Source: PVC group bacterium
GTDB taxonomy: Bacteria; Verrucomicrobiota; Kiritimatiellia; UBA8416
Length of the DNA: 46,198 nt
Direction of reading: 5' to 3'
Assembly (NCBI GenBank): GCA_003567005.1
Contig: PXBF01000022.1
Span: 1 to 46,198 of the forward strand
The notes under the pieces are model-generated. The model made no database searches, had not been told where the DNA came from, and saw nothing but the letters and a program-made list of their open reading frames with translations. Below are positions 19,425-27,012 of this stretch, piece by piece; the stretch's first letter is position 1, and each line of letters opens with the position of its first letter. The position numbers and the translations under genes are program-made.

Positions 19425-19874
19425 ATGAAACAAATGGTAAGTGTCCTAGCCGCGTTGATGACCATGGTGACGGTTGGGATGGCCGAAAGCCTTTGGGGGA
19501 CAGATTTTGAGGCGGCTAAAGAAGAGGCTGCCGAGCGAGGTGTTCCCATACTCGTCGACTTTACGGGATCTGACTGGTGTGGATGGTGTATTCGTCTGAA
19601 AGAAGAGGTCTTCGAAAAAGATGCCTTTATTGAATATGCTAAAGAACATCTGGTGTTGTTAGAGCTAGATTTTCCCATGCGCAAGGAATTACCGGAAGCG
19701 TTACGCGAACAAAATGAAAAGCTTCGTGAGCGGTTTCAAATACGCGGATTCCCCACCATTCTTTTACTAGATGCTGAAGGGGAAGAGTTGGCTCGCACAG
19801 GATATCAAGCAGGTGGTCCTGATAATTATATCAAGCATTTGCAAGAGTTGCTTGCAGATCTTGATGACTATTGA
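19425..19874 (+). CDS. Exported thioredoxin-like protein with CGWC active site
   Basis: 149 residues from ATG 19425, supported by a strong AAAGGAGG at 19411-19418 (the open frame to 19296 overlaps the previous gene and is not used). The signal peptide is MKQMVSVLAALMTMVTVGMA. The mature part is a thioredoxin fold with TGSDWCGWC (Cys52, Cys55) and the cis-proline loop RGFPTILLL. The SDWCGWC context is typical of periplasmic thioredoxin-7/DUF255-like proteins, probably acting in disulfide reduction or repair of exported proteins. Position right after a periplasmic isomerase lipoprotein suggests a shared role in periplasmic folding. A strong terminator follows ten bases after the stop. Confidence 0.88.
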   Translation: MKQMVSVLAALMTMVTVGMAESLWGTDFEAAKEEAAERGVPILVDFTGSDWCGWCIRLKEEVFEKDAFIEYAKEHLVLLELDFPMRKELPEALREQNEKLRERFQIRGFPTILLLDAEGEELARTGYQAGGPDNYIKHLQELLADLDDY

Positions 19875-19883
19875 TTCTTTTTG

Positions 19884-19931
19884 AAACTGATTTCTTTTGT
19901 AGGACCTTCTGCAAAAGAAATCAGTTTTTTT
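19884..19931 (+). terminator. Rho-independent terminator after the thioredoxin-like gene
   Basis: A perfect 16-base inverted repeat (19884-19899 with 19912-19927, starting AAACTGATTTC) and a 12-base loop are followed by a run of seven T (19925-19931). It ends the isomerase-thioredoxin transcript. Confidence 0.9.
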
Positions 19932-19974
19932 ATTCTGTATTTTACATTTGTATATGTTTTTAAGGAAGAAATAG

Positions 19975-21180
19975 ATGGAAACAAAGTTGCGTGAAGGAAT
20001 CCACTGGGTGGGTTATGTCGATTGGAATGTGCGTGATTTTCATGGTTACAAAACAGCGCGAGGGTCGACCTATAATGCCTATCTTGTACAGGACGAGAAG
20101 AATGCGATTATTGATTCTGTTAAGGGACCTTATGCAAATAAGTTGCTAGGTAATATTCAGGGGCATGTAGCATTAACTGATATTGATTATCTTGTTGTGA
20201 ATCATGCTGAACCTGATCATTCCGGGAGTGTTCCTGCCGTTATGGCGGCCTGTCCGAATGCCGTTCTCGTATGTGACGCAAAATGCAAGGATGCCCTGCG
20301 TTTGCATTATGATACGACTGGATGGAATTTCCAGATCGTCAAAACGGGTGATAGTATTTCTCTCGGAAGGAGAACGTTGACATTTCTGGAAACCCCGATG
20401 GTTCATTGGCCCGAGTCTATGTTTACGTATGTACCTGAGGAAAAACTCTTGTTTTCGATGGATGCTTTCGGACAGCATTTGGCGACAGCTTCGCGGTTTG
20501 ACGATACGGAAGATATGACCATTGTGATGCAAGAAGCGAAGACGTATTATGCGAACATCGTTATGTTGTATGGTCGCTCCATTCGCCAAACACTTGATGC
20601 TGCAAGCGGTCTGGACATTGATATGATTGCACCGAGCCACGGTGTCATTTGGCGCAAGAACATTCCTACCATTCTTGAGGCGTATGACCGCTGGACGCAG
20701 CATCGACCCGAGAAAAAGGTGTTGGTGGTTTTCGATACGATGTGGAAGGCAACCGAGATGATGGCTGACGCCATCATGGAGGGGGTTTTAGAAGAGCGTG
20801 TTAATGCGCGTCTATTGAATGTTCATTCATCGCATATCACGGAATTAGCGACTGAAATGTTGGATTGTGCGGGTGTAGCCGTTGGGTCGCCGACTTTGAA
20901 TATGTCGTTGATGCCACAGGTGGCGTGCGTATTGACCTATTGGAAAGGCCTGAAGCCGCAGCACAAGGTAGGGTTTGCTTTTGGTTCTTATGGCTGGTCC
21001 AAGAACGGAGGGGCGGCAGATGTTGAGAAGTACCTGAAGGAGATGAAAGTAGAGTTGACGTCACCGGCGCTCTATGTGAAATATGTTCCAACAGAGGATG
21101 ATTTGGCACAATGTCGCGAGGCTGGTCGTACCTTGGCCCAGGCAGCACTGTCCAATCATGCCAAATTATGGCAGGAGTAG
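19975..21180 (+). CDS. A-type flavodiiron protein (FprA-like)
   Basis: 401 residues. The N-terminal metallo-beta-lactamase-like domain has the complete diiron ligand set: His77, Glu79 and Asp81 in NHAEPDHSG, His144 in VHWPESMF, Asp163 in SMDAFGQH and His222 in PSHGV. The C-terminal flavodoxin domain (about residues 248-395) has an FMN-binding loop variant VVFDTMWKATE. Flavodiiron proteins reduce oxygen to water or NO to N2O in the cytoplasm of anaerobes and microaerophiles. There is no rubredoxin domain fused at the end, so an external rubredoxin or similar donor is expected; none is in the window. TAAGGAAG before the ATG supports the start. Ferritin follows, pointing to a shared oxygen and iron stress function. 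Confidence 0.93.
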   Translation: METKLREGIHWVGYVDWNVRDFHGYKTARGSTYNAYLVQDEKNAIIDSVKGPYANKLLGNIQGHVALTDIDYLVVNHAEPDHSGSVPAVMAACPNAVLVCDAKCKDALRLHYDTTGWNFQIVKTGDSISLGRRTLTFLETPMVHWPESMFTYVPEEKLLFSMDAFGQHLATASRFDDTEDMTIVMQEAKTYYANIVMLYGRSIRQTLDAASGLDIDMIAPSHGVIWRKNIPTILEAYDRWTQHRPEKKVLVVFDTMWKATEMMADAIMEGVLEERVNARLLNVHSSHITELATEMLDCAGVAVGSPTLNMSLMPQVACVLTYWKGLKPQHKVGFAFGSYGWSKNGGAADVEKYLKEMKVELTSPALYVKYVPTEDDLAQCREAGRTLAQAALSNHAKLWQE

Positions 21181-21192
21181 GTTTCTTATTGC

Positions 21193-21214
21193 AGGACATC
21201 GTGTCCTTTTTTTT
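21193..21214 (+). terminator. Small terminator or attenuator between flavodiiron protein and ferritin genes
   Basis: A 6-bp hairpin AGGACA-tcg-TGTCCT (21193-21207) runs into eight T (21207-21214). The stem is short, so partial read-through into the ferritin gene is plausible. Confidence 0.65.
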
Positions 21215-21243
21215 AAACCCGCAAAAAAGAAAAGGGGATCATC

Positions 21244-21759
21244 ATGATCACAGAAAAAATGTCGGTTGCTTTAAACACGCAGATAAATAAAGAGTTATAT
21301 TCTGCGTATTTGTATATGGCCATGTCGGCGCATGCGCAACAGAAGGGGCTGCCTGGTGTTGCCAATTGGTTTTTTGTACAGACCCAAGAAGAGTTGAGTC
21401 ATGCGCAACGTATCTATGCGTATTTGATTCGCCAGAATGCCGCTGTTACGTTTGAGGCAATTGAAAAGCCGGTCATAGATGTTGAGACACCCTTGGCAAT
21501 GTTTGAAAAAGGTTTGGAGCACGAGAAGTATGTCACAGCGTCTATCCATGCATTGGTAGATGTAGCTTTAGAAGAAAAAGATCGCGCCACTGAGGTGTTC
21601 TTGCAGTGGTTTGTGAATGAGCAGGTGGAAGAGGAAGAAAATGCCTGCGGCATAATTGATCAACTCAAATTAGCCGGTGAAGCTGGTAGTGGTTTATTCA
21701 TGATTGATCGTGAATTGGCTACGCGTACATTTGCTCCGCCTGCGCCAGAGGATAAGTAG
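21244..21759 (+). CDS. ftnA: Ferritin (non-heme, FtnA-like)
   Basis: 171 residues, four-helix ferritin. The ferroxidase ligands fall at the same numbers as in the E. coli FtnA scheme: Glu17 in NKELYSAYLYM, Glu50 and His53 in QEELSHAQ, Glu94, Gln127 and Glu130 in NEQVEEEEN. It oxidises Fe(II) and stores iron as a mineral core inside a 24-subunit shell in the cytoplasm. AAAAGGGGATC upstream of ATG 21244 serves as ribosome binding site. It lies 63 bases after the flavodiiron gene with a small terminator between them, and has its own strong terminator downstream. Confidence 0.94.
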   Translation: MITEKMSVALNTQINKELYSAYLYMAMSAHAQQKGLPGVANWFFVQTQEELSHAQRIYAYLIRQNAAVTFEAIEKPVIDVETPLAMFEKGLEHEKYVTASIHALVDVALEEKDRATEVFLQWFVNEQVEEEENACGIIDQLKLAGEAGSGLFMIDRELATRTFAPPAPEDK

Positions 21760-21834
21760 CGTTTTAGCGGTGCGTACATGGATCGTTCAAGCTTTCCATT
21801 TTGTGTGCCGTTTTATATTTGGCGTTTAAGTCGT

Positions 21835-21868
21835 ACACCCTGTCATGCGTTGACAGGGTGTTTTTTTT
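21835..21868 (+). terminator. Rho-independent terminator after ferritin
   Basis: An 11-bp perfect stem ACACCCTGTCA-tgcgt-TGACAGGGTGT (21835-21861) is followed by a run of eight T. Well formed and placed about 75 bases after the ferritin stop. Confidence 0.9.
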
Positions 21869-21931
21869 GTTGGATAATGATCCTGAAAGTAACAGTATGT
21901 GTAATTGTTTGATTGATATAAGATTTATAGC

Positions 21932-22384
21932 ATGAAAAAGTCTCGGGCTTTTACCCTTATTGAAATTATGATTGTGGTGGCAATTATTGGCATCTTGGCC
22001 ATGATTGCGATTCCGGGTTTTGTGCGTGCTCGCCGGGAAGCACAAGTGAATCGATTTATTCAGGATCTTCGTATGGCGGTTGATGCATTCACCATGTACA
22101 ACCTTGACAATGGCGGGTATCCTCCCGACCGTATGCCTGGTGTTGTACCCCCTGGGATGGAAGAGTATTTACGTAGGATTCGTTGGTCGGAGCCCACGCC
22201 GATAGGTGGTCTATGGGATTGGGATTACGAGCAGTTCGGTTATCTGGCTGGTGTTTCTGTATACCGACCCAATCGCACACCAACGGAAATGCAGGAAATT
22301 GCCGCCAGAATTGATGATGGGGGACTGTCGTCAGGTAATTTCCGCAGTCGTGCAGATGGATATATCTATATCATCGAGTTTTGA
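21932..22384 (+). CDS. Lone type II pseudopilin-like protein
   Basis: 150 residues. The N-terminus is a type IV prepilin signal: MKKSRA followed by FTLIEIMIVVAIIGILAMIA, with Glu at +5. The residue before the cleavage site is Ala rather than the usual Gly. A helical segment (RREAQVNRFIQDLRMAVDAF) and a small C-terminal globular part with YPPDRMPG follow, similar to short GspG/PulG-like pseudopilins of PVC bacteria. No secretion or pilus assembly genes adjoin it, so it may be an orphan pseudopilin used by a machine encoded elsewhere, for example the gspIJK cluster at 44-46 kb. Ribosome binding site is weak. It converges on the oppF-like gene 34 bases downstream. Confidence 0.85.
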   Translation: MKKSRAFTLIEIMIVVAIIGILAMIAIPGFVRARREAQVNRFIQDLRMAVDAFTMYNLDNGGYPPDRMPGVVPPGMEEYLRRIRWSEPTPIGGLWDWDYEQFGYLAGVSVYRPNRTPTEMQEIAARIDDGGLSSGNFRSRADGYIYIIEF

Positions 22385-22418
22385 GATCTGTATGAATACG
22401 GTTCTCTGTTCCCGCATT

Positions 22419-23402
22419 CTACTGTAAGGTGTCATCCCGTCGGTGGCAGGCGGCTTGGTGTTTGGTGTTGCGTTCGCAGGGTTGCAACGTTGGGGGAGTC
22501 GTGCGGCAAGAATCGATTGCAAAGCGGCAGCGGGGATGGAAGGGGCAACCCGGAGGCGGATTCTTGGCGGAGGGAATTTCGCCAGGTAAACGCAGTCGTT
22601 CCGATTTGTCGGAACCGACTTTCGGGATGGCGTCTAGCAGGGCTTTGGTATAGGGATGTCGCGGATTGTGCATGATTTCGTGCGCGCTTCCTATTTCCAC
22701 GATTTTTCCGAGATACATGACGGCTATACGGTCACAAAAATGGGACACAACGCCTAAGTCATGCGATATGAAGAGGAATGCAAGGTTGAGTTCTTGACGC
22801 AGCTTCATGAGCAGGTTCATGATTTGTGCTTGGACGGAAACGTCGAGCGCGCTTACCGCTTCGTCACAAATGAGCAGTTTGGGGCGCGTGGAGATTGCTC
22901 GTGCGATACAAATGCGTTGCCTTTGTCCGCCGGAGAATTCGTGTGGGAATCGATTCCCCATATCCGGGTCCAATCCTACCTCCTGGAGCAGGGTTGCGGC
23001 GACCTCGGCCCGTTTCGATCGTTGGATGAGACCATGGACGATCAGTCCTTCCGTGATCAGTTCCATAATGGTCATGCCGGGATTGAGAGAAGCAAATGGA
23101 TCTTGAAAGACGACTTGCATATTGCGTCGTAGCCGACGTAATTGTGCGGGTGAGGCTGACAACAGATCGGTGTCTTCGAAAAACATATTCCCCTGTGTTG
23201 CGTTTTCAAGCATCAATATGGTTCTCGCGAGGGGGGATTTTCCGCATCCGGATTCGCCAACGAGTCCAAGAGCTTCACCTGGTTCTATAGAGAAGGAAAC
23301 CTGATCGACGGCACGGATATCATGCGTTGCACGGCTGAAGATGCCTTTTTTTACGGGAAAATACGTAGCCAGTGATTGTACGGTTAATAGAGCATTGTTC
23401 AT
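22419..23402 (-). CDS. Peptide ABC transporter ATPase, OppF/DppF-like
   Basis: 327 residues from the ATG at 23402, preceded by CGGAGGAAAAAAC and overlapping the oppD-like stop as ATGA; the open frame further upstream is not used. Walker A is GESGCGKS (residues 49-56), followed by Pro57 where Thr is usual. Signature FSGGQRQR, Walker B LLICDEAVSALD (Ala in place of the common Pro after DE) and switch His in ISHDLGVV are present. The C-terminal OppF-type extension has PPPGCPFHPRC, whose cysteines with later Cys residues may bind an iron-sulphur cluster. It supplies ATP hydrolysis with the OppD-like partner for import of peptides. It is the last gene of the five-gene minus-strand operon. Confidence 0.9.
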   Translation of the reverse strand: MNNALLTVQSLATYFPVKKGIFSRATHDIRAVDQVSFSIEPGEALGLVGESGCGKSPLARTILMLENATQGNMFFEDTDLLSASPAQLRRLRRNMQVVFQDPFASLNPGMTIMELITEGLIVHGLIQRSKRAEVAATLLQEVGLDPDMGNRFPHEFSGGQRQRICIARAISTRPKLLICDEAVSALDVSVQAQIMNLLMKLRQELNLAFLFISHDLGVVSHFCDRIAVMYLGKIVEIGSAHEIMHNPRHPYTKALLDAIPKVGSDKSERLRLPGEIPSAKNPPPGCPFHPRCRFAIDSCRTTPPTLQPCERNTKHQAACHRRDDTLQ

Positions 23403-24367
23403 GTTTTTTCCTCCGAGAGGAAGCAGCGGCTTTGTCCGCATGGGGTTGGGTAGAGATCGGGATGTTGGGCATGGCATTTATCGAAAGCATGCGGGCAACG
23501 GTCACTGAAATGGCAGCCTTTGGGCAGGTTCCGGGGGGAAGGCACTGCGCCGGGAATGGCAGGTAACGGGTTGCCGGGGGCAGTGTTGGCGGGGATAGCG
23601 GCGAGTAGTGCGCGTGTATAAGGATGTTGCGGATTGGAAAATATTTCCTGTACGGTACCTGTTTCGACAATTTCGGTGGCGTACATCACGGCGACGTGTG
23701 TGCACATCTGCCAGATCGCACCCATATCGTGTGTGATGAACAGCATGCCCGTATTGTTTTTATGCATTTCGTGCATGAGGTCAAAGATTTGGGCTTGGAC
23801 TGTTACGTCGAGTGCGGTGGTGGGTTCATCGGCAATGAGGACGGCGGGGTCGAGCATCATTGCCATGGCGATCATGACACGCTGGCGTTGTCCGCCGGAG
23901 AGTTGGTGTGGATAGGCATACATGCGTTCTTCGGCATCTGGCAGGCCGACACGTTTGAGCCAGTGTGCCGCAGTTGGCCAAGCTTGTTTGCGGGGCATTT
24001 TGCGATGAATCTGCAACGTTTCTACAAGTTGGTTTCCGATACGATGCAGGGGGGATAGCGCCGTCATGGGTTCTTGAAAGATCATGGAAATGCGACTACC
24101 GCGAATGTCTTGCAGTTCAGCGGTAGGAAGTTGTAACAGATCGTGCCCATGAAAGAGTATTTTTCCACTGGTAATACGCGTGGATGGCTGGGGTAACAGG
24201 CGCAAGATACTCATGGCGGTGACGGATTTGCCACAGCCTGACTCTCCCACCAAGCCGAGGATTTGCCCCTGTTCGAGCGTTAGGGAAAGTTGGTTTACAG
24301 CTGTGACGGGACCGTCGTCTGTGTCGAATGTAACCGTTAGATTTTGAATATCGAGCAATGGTGGCAT
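23399..24367 (-). CDS. Peptide ABC transporter ATPase, OppD/DppD-like
   Basis: 322 residues. Walker [11 protein letters not shown]-loop with [13 protein letters not shown], signature LSGGQRQR, Walker [12 protein letters not shown] and switch FITHDMGAI are all intact. The C-terminal oligopeptide extension contains [15 protein letters not shown]. It pairs with the OppF-like subunit. In E. coli the related Yej importer has both ATPases fused in YejF; here they are separate genes. A GGAG inside the end of the yejE-like gene provides the ribosome binding site; the gap to that gene is three bases. Confidence 0.92.
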   Translation of the reverse strand: MPPLLDIQNLTVTFDTDDGPVTAVNQLSLTLEQGQILGLVGESGCGKSVTAMSILRLLPQPSTRITSGKILFHGHDLLQLPTAELQDIRGSRISMIFQEPMTALSPLHRIGNQLVETLQIHRKMPRKQAWPTAAHWLKRVGLPDAEERMYAYPHQLSGGQRQRVMIAMAMMLDPAVLIADEPTTALDVTVQAQIFDLMHEMHKNNTGMLFITHDMGAIWQMCTHVAVMYATEIVETGTVQEIFSNPQHPYTRALLAAIPANTAPGNPLPAIPGAVPSPRNLPKGCHFSDRCPHAFDKCHAQHPDLYPTPCGQSRCFLSEEKT

Positions 24368-24370
24368 AAT

Positions 24371-25960
24371 TTACTCCAGCCTGATACGTGGGCGCGGGTC
24401 GCAGGCTTCACGAACGCCTTCTCCGATGAATACGCCTAAAAGGATGACGAGAAAGAGGGTGAGGGAGGGGTATGTGACGAGCCACCAGGCCGTGCGGTAG
24501 GTCTGCGCCTGATGCAGGAGCTGGCCGAGGGATGGGGTGAGTGCGGGGAGCCCGAATCCGAGGTAATCGAGTGCAGCGAGTGAAGCAATGGCTCCGACTA
24601 GAGAAAAGGGGGCAAATGTGATGACAGGAGTGAGGGCATTGGGGAGAATATGTTTCATGATGATCCGGTGGTCGCGCAAGCCCATTGCGCGGGCAGCATC
24701 TACAAAGGGCGCGTGGCGGAGACGCAAGAATTCCCCACGCATGTAGAAGGATATACCAATCCAATTAAAAATGGCGTAGCAGAAAAGTAGCAGTCCAAAG
24801 GATGCACCATAAATCGATCCGAGCAAAATCATGACGTATAAAAAGGGGATGGCGCTCCAGATTTCGATACCCCGCTGGATCAGGATGTCGGTTTTGCCGC
24901 CATAGTATCCTTGCACGGCGCCAATAATGGTTCCGATGCTCATAGAGACCACAACGAGTAGGAGGCTAAAGTATAGGGAGACACGTAGCCCATGGATGAT
25001 TCGTGCGAGCACATCTCTTCCCGCGCCATCGATGCCGAAAGGGTGTCCTTTCACGGGGGGATGCGGCCAGGAAATTCCCGATGCGGGCATGACTTGGTAG
25101 CGATACAGACCAGCTTCCACTTCAAATGGGGTTTCTTCCGGCAAGGATTCTGCTGTTAGGGCCAGTAATCGATCGCGGTCGCTTTCGCGTAGGTCTTGCC
25201 ATTCCGGTGGTGGTGTAGCGGGGCCTCTGTCGGGTATTAAAGAAACCTGGCGCACCCTGCGGTCGCGTTGCTCGGTTAACCGCAAGGTGATACGGACGGT
25301 GCGGGGCGGGGTGGGGCGTGGACGAAAGGGGGCCAGGGATAGGGTCATGGAAACTTGATCCAGATGCGTAGGGGTCATTTCTGTTGAGAAAGCTGGCGCT
25401 TCCTCGTTCTCGAAGCGTACGGCAATTGCCTCTTCGAGTTCAGGTGCTAGGTTCCAGATGTTATCGATTCGCATGCCGGGCACTTCATCGTCATCTGTTC
25501 CGAGAAAAAACCCAGCAGAGAGATGTCTGGCGATTGTTCCATCGGGGGTCACGTCGAGGCTTCCCGCGCGGGCGATGGGGATGAGCTGGATCGGTATACT
25601 GCCGGTTTGGTCGGCCAGTTTTTCTTCGTTAATCGTTTCAGTGGGACCATAGCGGACTGGCGCAAAGATCATGAAGTTTGAAGGGTTTTCAGAAAAGACG
25701 GGGTTTTCGTTTAAGGTTTTGTAATCGGGCCTGCCGGATCCGCCATCGACTAGGAAGGTAGATTCGGGATAGAAGCGGATAACGGGAAAGAAGTTTTGAC
25801 TGTCAAAACGTACAAAAAGCGGTTTTTCGTTAGCCAGCAGATTGGCGGCAAGTGCGGCTAAGCTAATGGCAGCCAACAACCATGCGGAATAGTAAGCGCG
25901 TCGATGGCGTTTGAAGCGCAGAAGGCGTTTACGGGCTATGGGAGAAAGGCGTATTTTCAT
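24371..25960 (-). CDS. Peptide ABC transporter permease, YejE/OppC-like with large extra periplasmic region
   Basis: 529 residues, clearly longer than the ~340 usual for YejE or ~300 for OppC. The N-terminus has one membrane segment (YYSAWLLAAISLAALAANLL) followed by the YejE-like start of the periplasmic part (SQNFFPVIRFYPESTF). Then comes an extra stretch of about 190 residues (roughly 120-310) with beta-rich, proline-rich sequence not seen in ordinary YejE. The C-terminal ~230 residues are the normal permease core with five membrane segments: HPFGIDGAGRDVLARIIHG, then the EAA loop FVDAARAMGLRDHRIIMKHILPN. It forms the membrane channel with the YejB-like subunit, whose stop overlaps this start (ATGA, 25957-25960). 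The extra region may contact a binding protein or the peptide substrate. Confidence 0.88.
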   Translation of the reverse strand: MKIRLSPIARKRLLRFKRHRRAYYSAWLLAAISLAALAANLLANEKPLFVRFDSQNFFPVIRFYPESTFLVDGGSGRPDYKTLNENPVFSENPSNFMIFAPVRYGPTETINEEKLADQTGSIPIQLIPIARAGSLDVTPDGTIARHLSAGFFLGTDDDEVPGMRIDNIWNLAPELEEAIAVRFENEEAPAFSTEMTPTHLDQVSMTLSLAPFRPRPTPPRTVRITLRLTEQRDRRVRQVSLIPDRGPATPPPEWQDLRESDRDRLLALTAESLPEETPFEVEAGLYRYQVMPASGISWPHPPVKGHPFGIDGAGRDVLARIIHGLRVSLYFSLLLVVVSMSIGTIIGAVQGYYGGKTDILIQRGIEIWSAIPFLYVMILLGSIYGASFGLLLFCYAIFNWIGISFYMRGEFLRLRHAPFVDAARAMGLRDHRIIMKHILPNALTPVITFAPFSLVGAIASLAALDYLGFGLPALTPSLGQLLHQAQTYRTAWWLVTYPSLTLFLVILLGVFIGEGVREACDPRPRIRLE

Positions 25961-27006
25961 CGGTCAAACGTGATCCTGGGGTCAATTAAAACGTAACAGA
26001 AGTCGGAGAGAATATTGCCAATTAGTCCAAGAATGGACGTAAGGGATAGAATGCCCATGAAGATGGCATAGTCTCTGCCGATGATTGCATCGAGGCTGAA
26101 GCGTCCCATACCGGGAATTTCAAAAATTCGCTCGATAATGACAGATCCAGCGAACATCATGGTCATGATACCTCCAAAGCCGGTTGCAATGGGAATCATG
26201 GCATTGCGCAGGGCGTGTGCCCACACGGCACGCTTGCGGTTTCCACCTTTGGCGAACACCGTGCGAATGTAGTCGCGGCTGATTTGGTCGAGCAAGGCGT
26301 TTTTCATGAGCATGGTTAGAACGGCAAAATTTCCTGCGACGTAGCAAATGACTGGCAGGAGCATGTGACGCGCACGATCGAGAAAGCGTGCAAAGAAGGT
26401 GAGTTCTTCGTAATGGGGGGATTGGAATCCGCCGAGCGGCAAAAGTGCGGGAAAGCCTTCGGTGACCCCGGTGAACAGGGCACGCAGAATCATGCCGAGT
26501 GCAACGGTCGGTATGGCGTAACCGGTAAAAACGATTGCACTGGAAAAAAAGTCGAAGTGCGTGCCATTGCGTAATGCTTTGGCGATACCTAAGGGAATAC
26601 ATATTAAGTAGCTGAGTAAGAATCCTGTGACGCCGAATATGAGAGAGACGGCCAGTCGTCCGCGAATGAGTTCCCAGGCCGTGTTGCCTGTGTGCATATA
26701 CGATTCCATGCGCATGCCGAGGCGATCGCGCACGAGCCAGTTCCAGTATCGGATATGGAAGGGTTGATCGAAACCAAAGCGTTTTTCCAGTTCTCGGCGA
26801 TATTCCTCACTGATGCCAGCGGCGGCATCAGCGCTGACTCCCACCGCGCTTTCTCCACCAACGCCGACGCCTTGCATTTGCATCAGCGCTTGTTCGACGG
26901 GACCTCCGGGAACAAATTGTATAAGCGTAAATACTACAAGCGTTATTCCGATAAAGGTAGGTATGATGAGAAAGATTCGTTTAAGAAAATAAGATAATCG
27001 TTGCAT
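25957..27006 (-). CDS. Peptide ABC transporter permease, YejB/OppB-like
   Basis: 349 residues with six membrane segments. The N-terminus LSYFLKRIFLIIPTFIGITL and QFVPGGPVEQALMQMQG match the YejB branch of the OppB family. The EAA loop is DYIRTVFAKGGNRKRAVWAHALRNA, with the following FAGSVIIERIFEIPGMG. It forms the importer channel with the YejE-like subunit. No periplasmic substrate-binding protein gene is present in the operon. The gene begins six bases after the chorismate mutase stop, with an AAAGG in between, so both are almost certainly on one mRNA. Confidence 0.92.
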   Translation of the reverse strand: MQRLSYFLKRIFLIIPTFIGITLVVFTLIQFVPGGPVEQALMQMQGVGVGGESAVGVSADAAAGISEEYRRELEKRFGFDQPFHIRYWNWLVRDRLGMRMESYMHTGNTAWELIRGRLAVSLIFGVTGFLLSYLICIPLGIAKALRNGTHFDFFSSAIVFTGYAIPTVALGMILRALFTGVTEGFPALLPLGGFQSPHYEELTFFARFLDRARHMLLPVICYVAGNFAVLTMLMKNALLDQISRDYIRTVFAKGGNRKRAVWAHALRNAMIPIATGFGGIMTMMFAGSVIIERIFEIPGMGRFSLDAIIGRDYAIFMGILSLTSILGLIGNILSDFCYVLIDPRITFDR

Positions 27007-27012
27007 AAGCCT

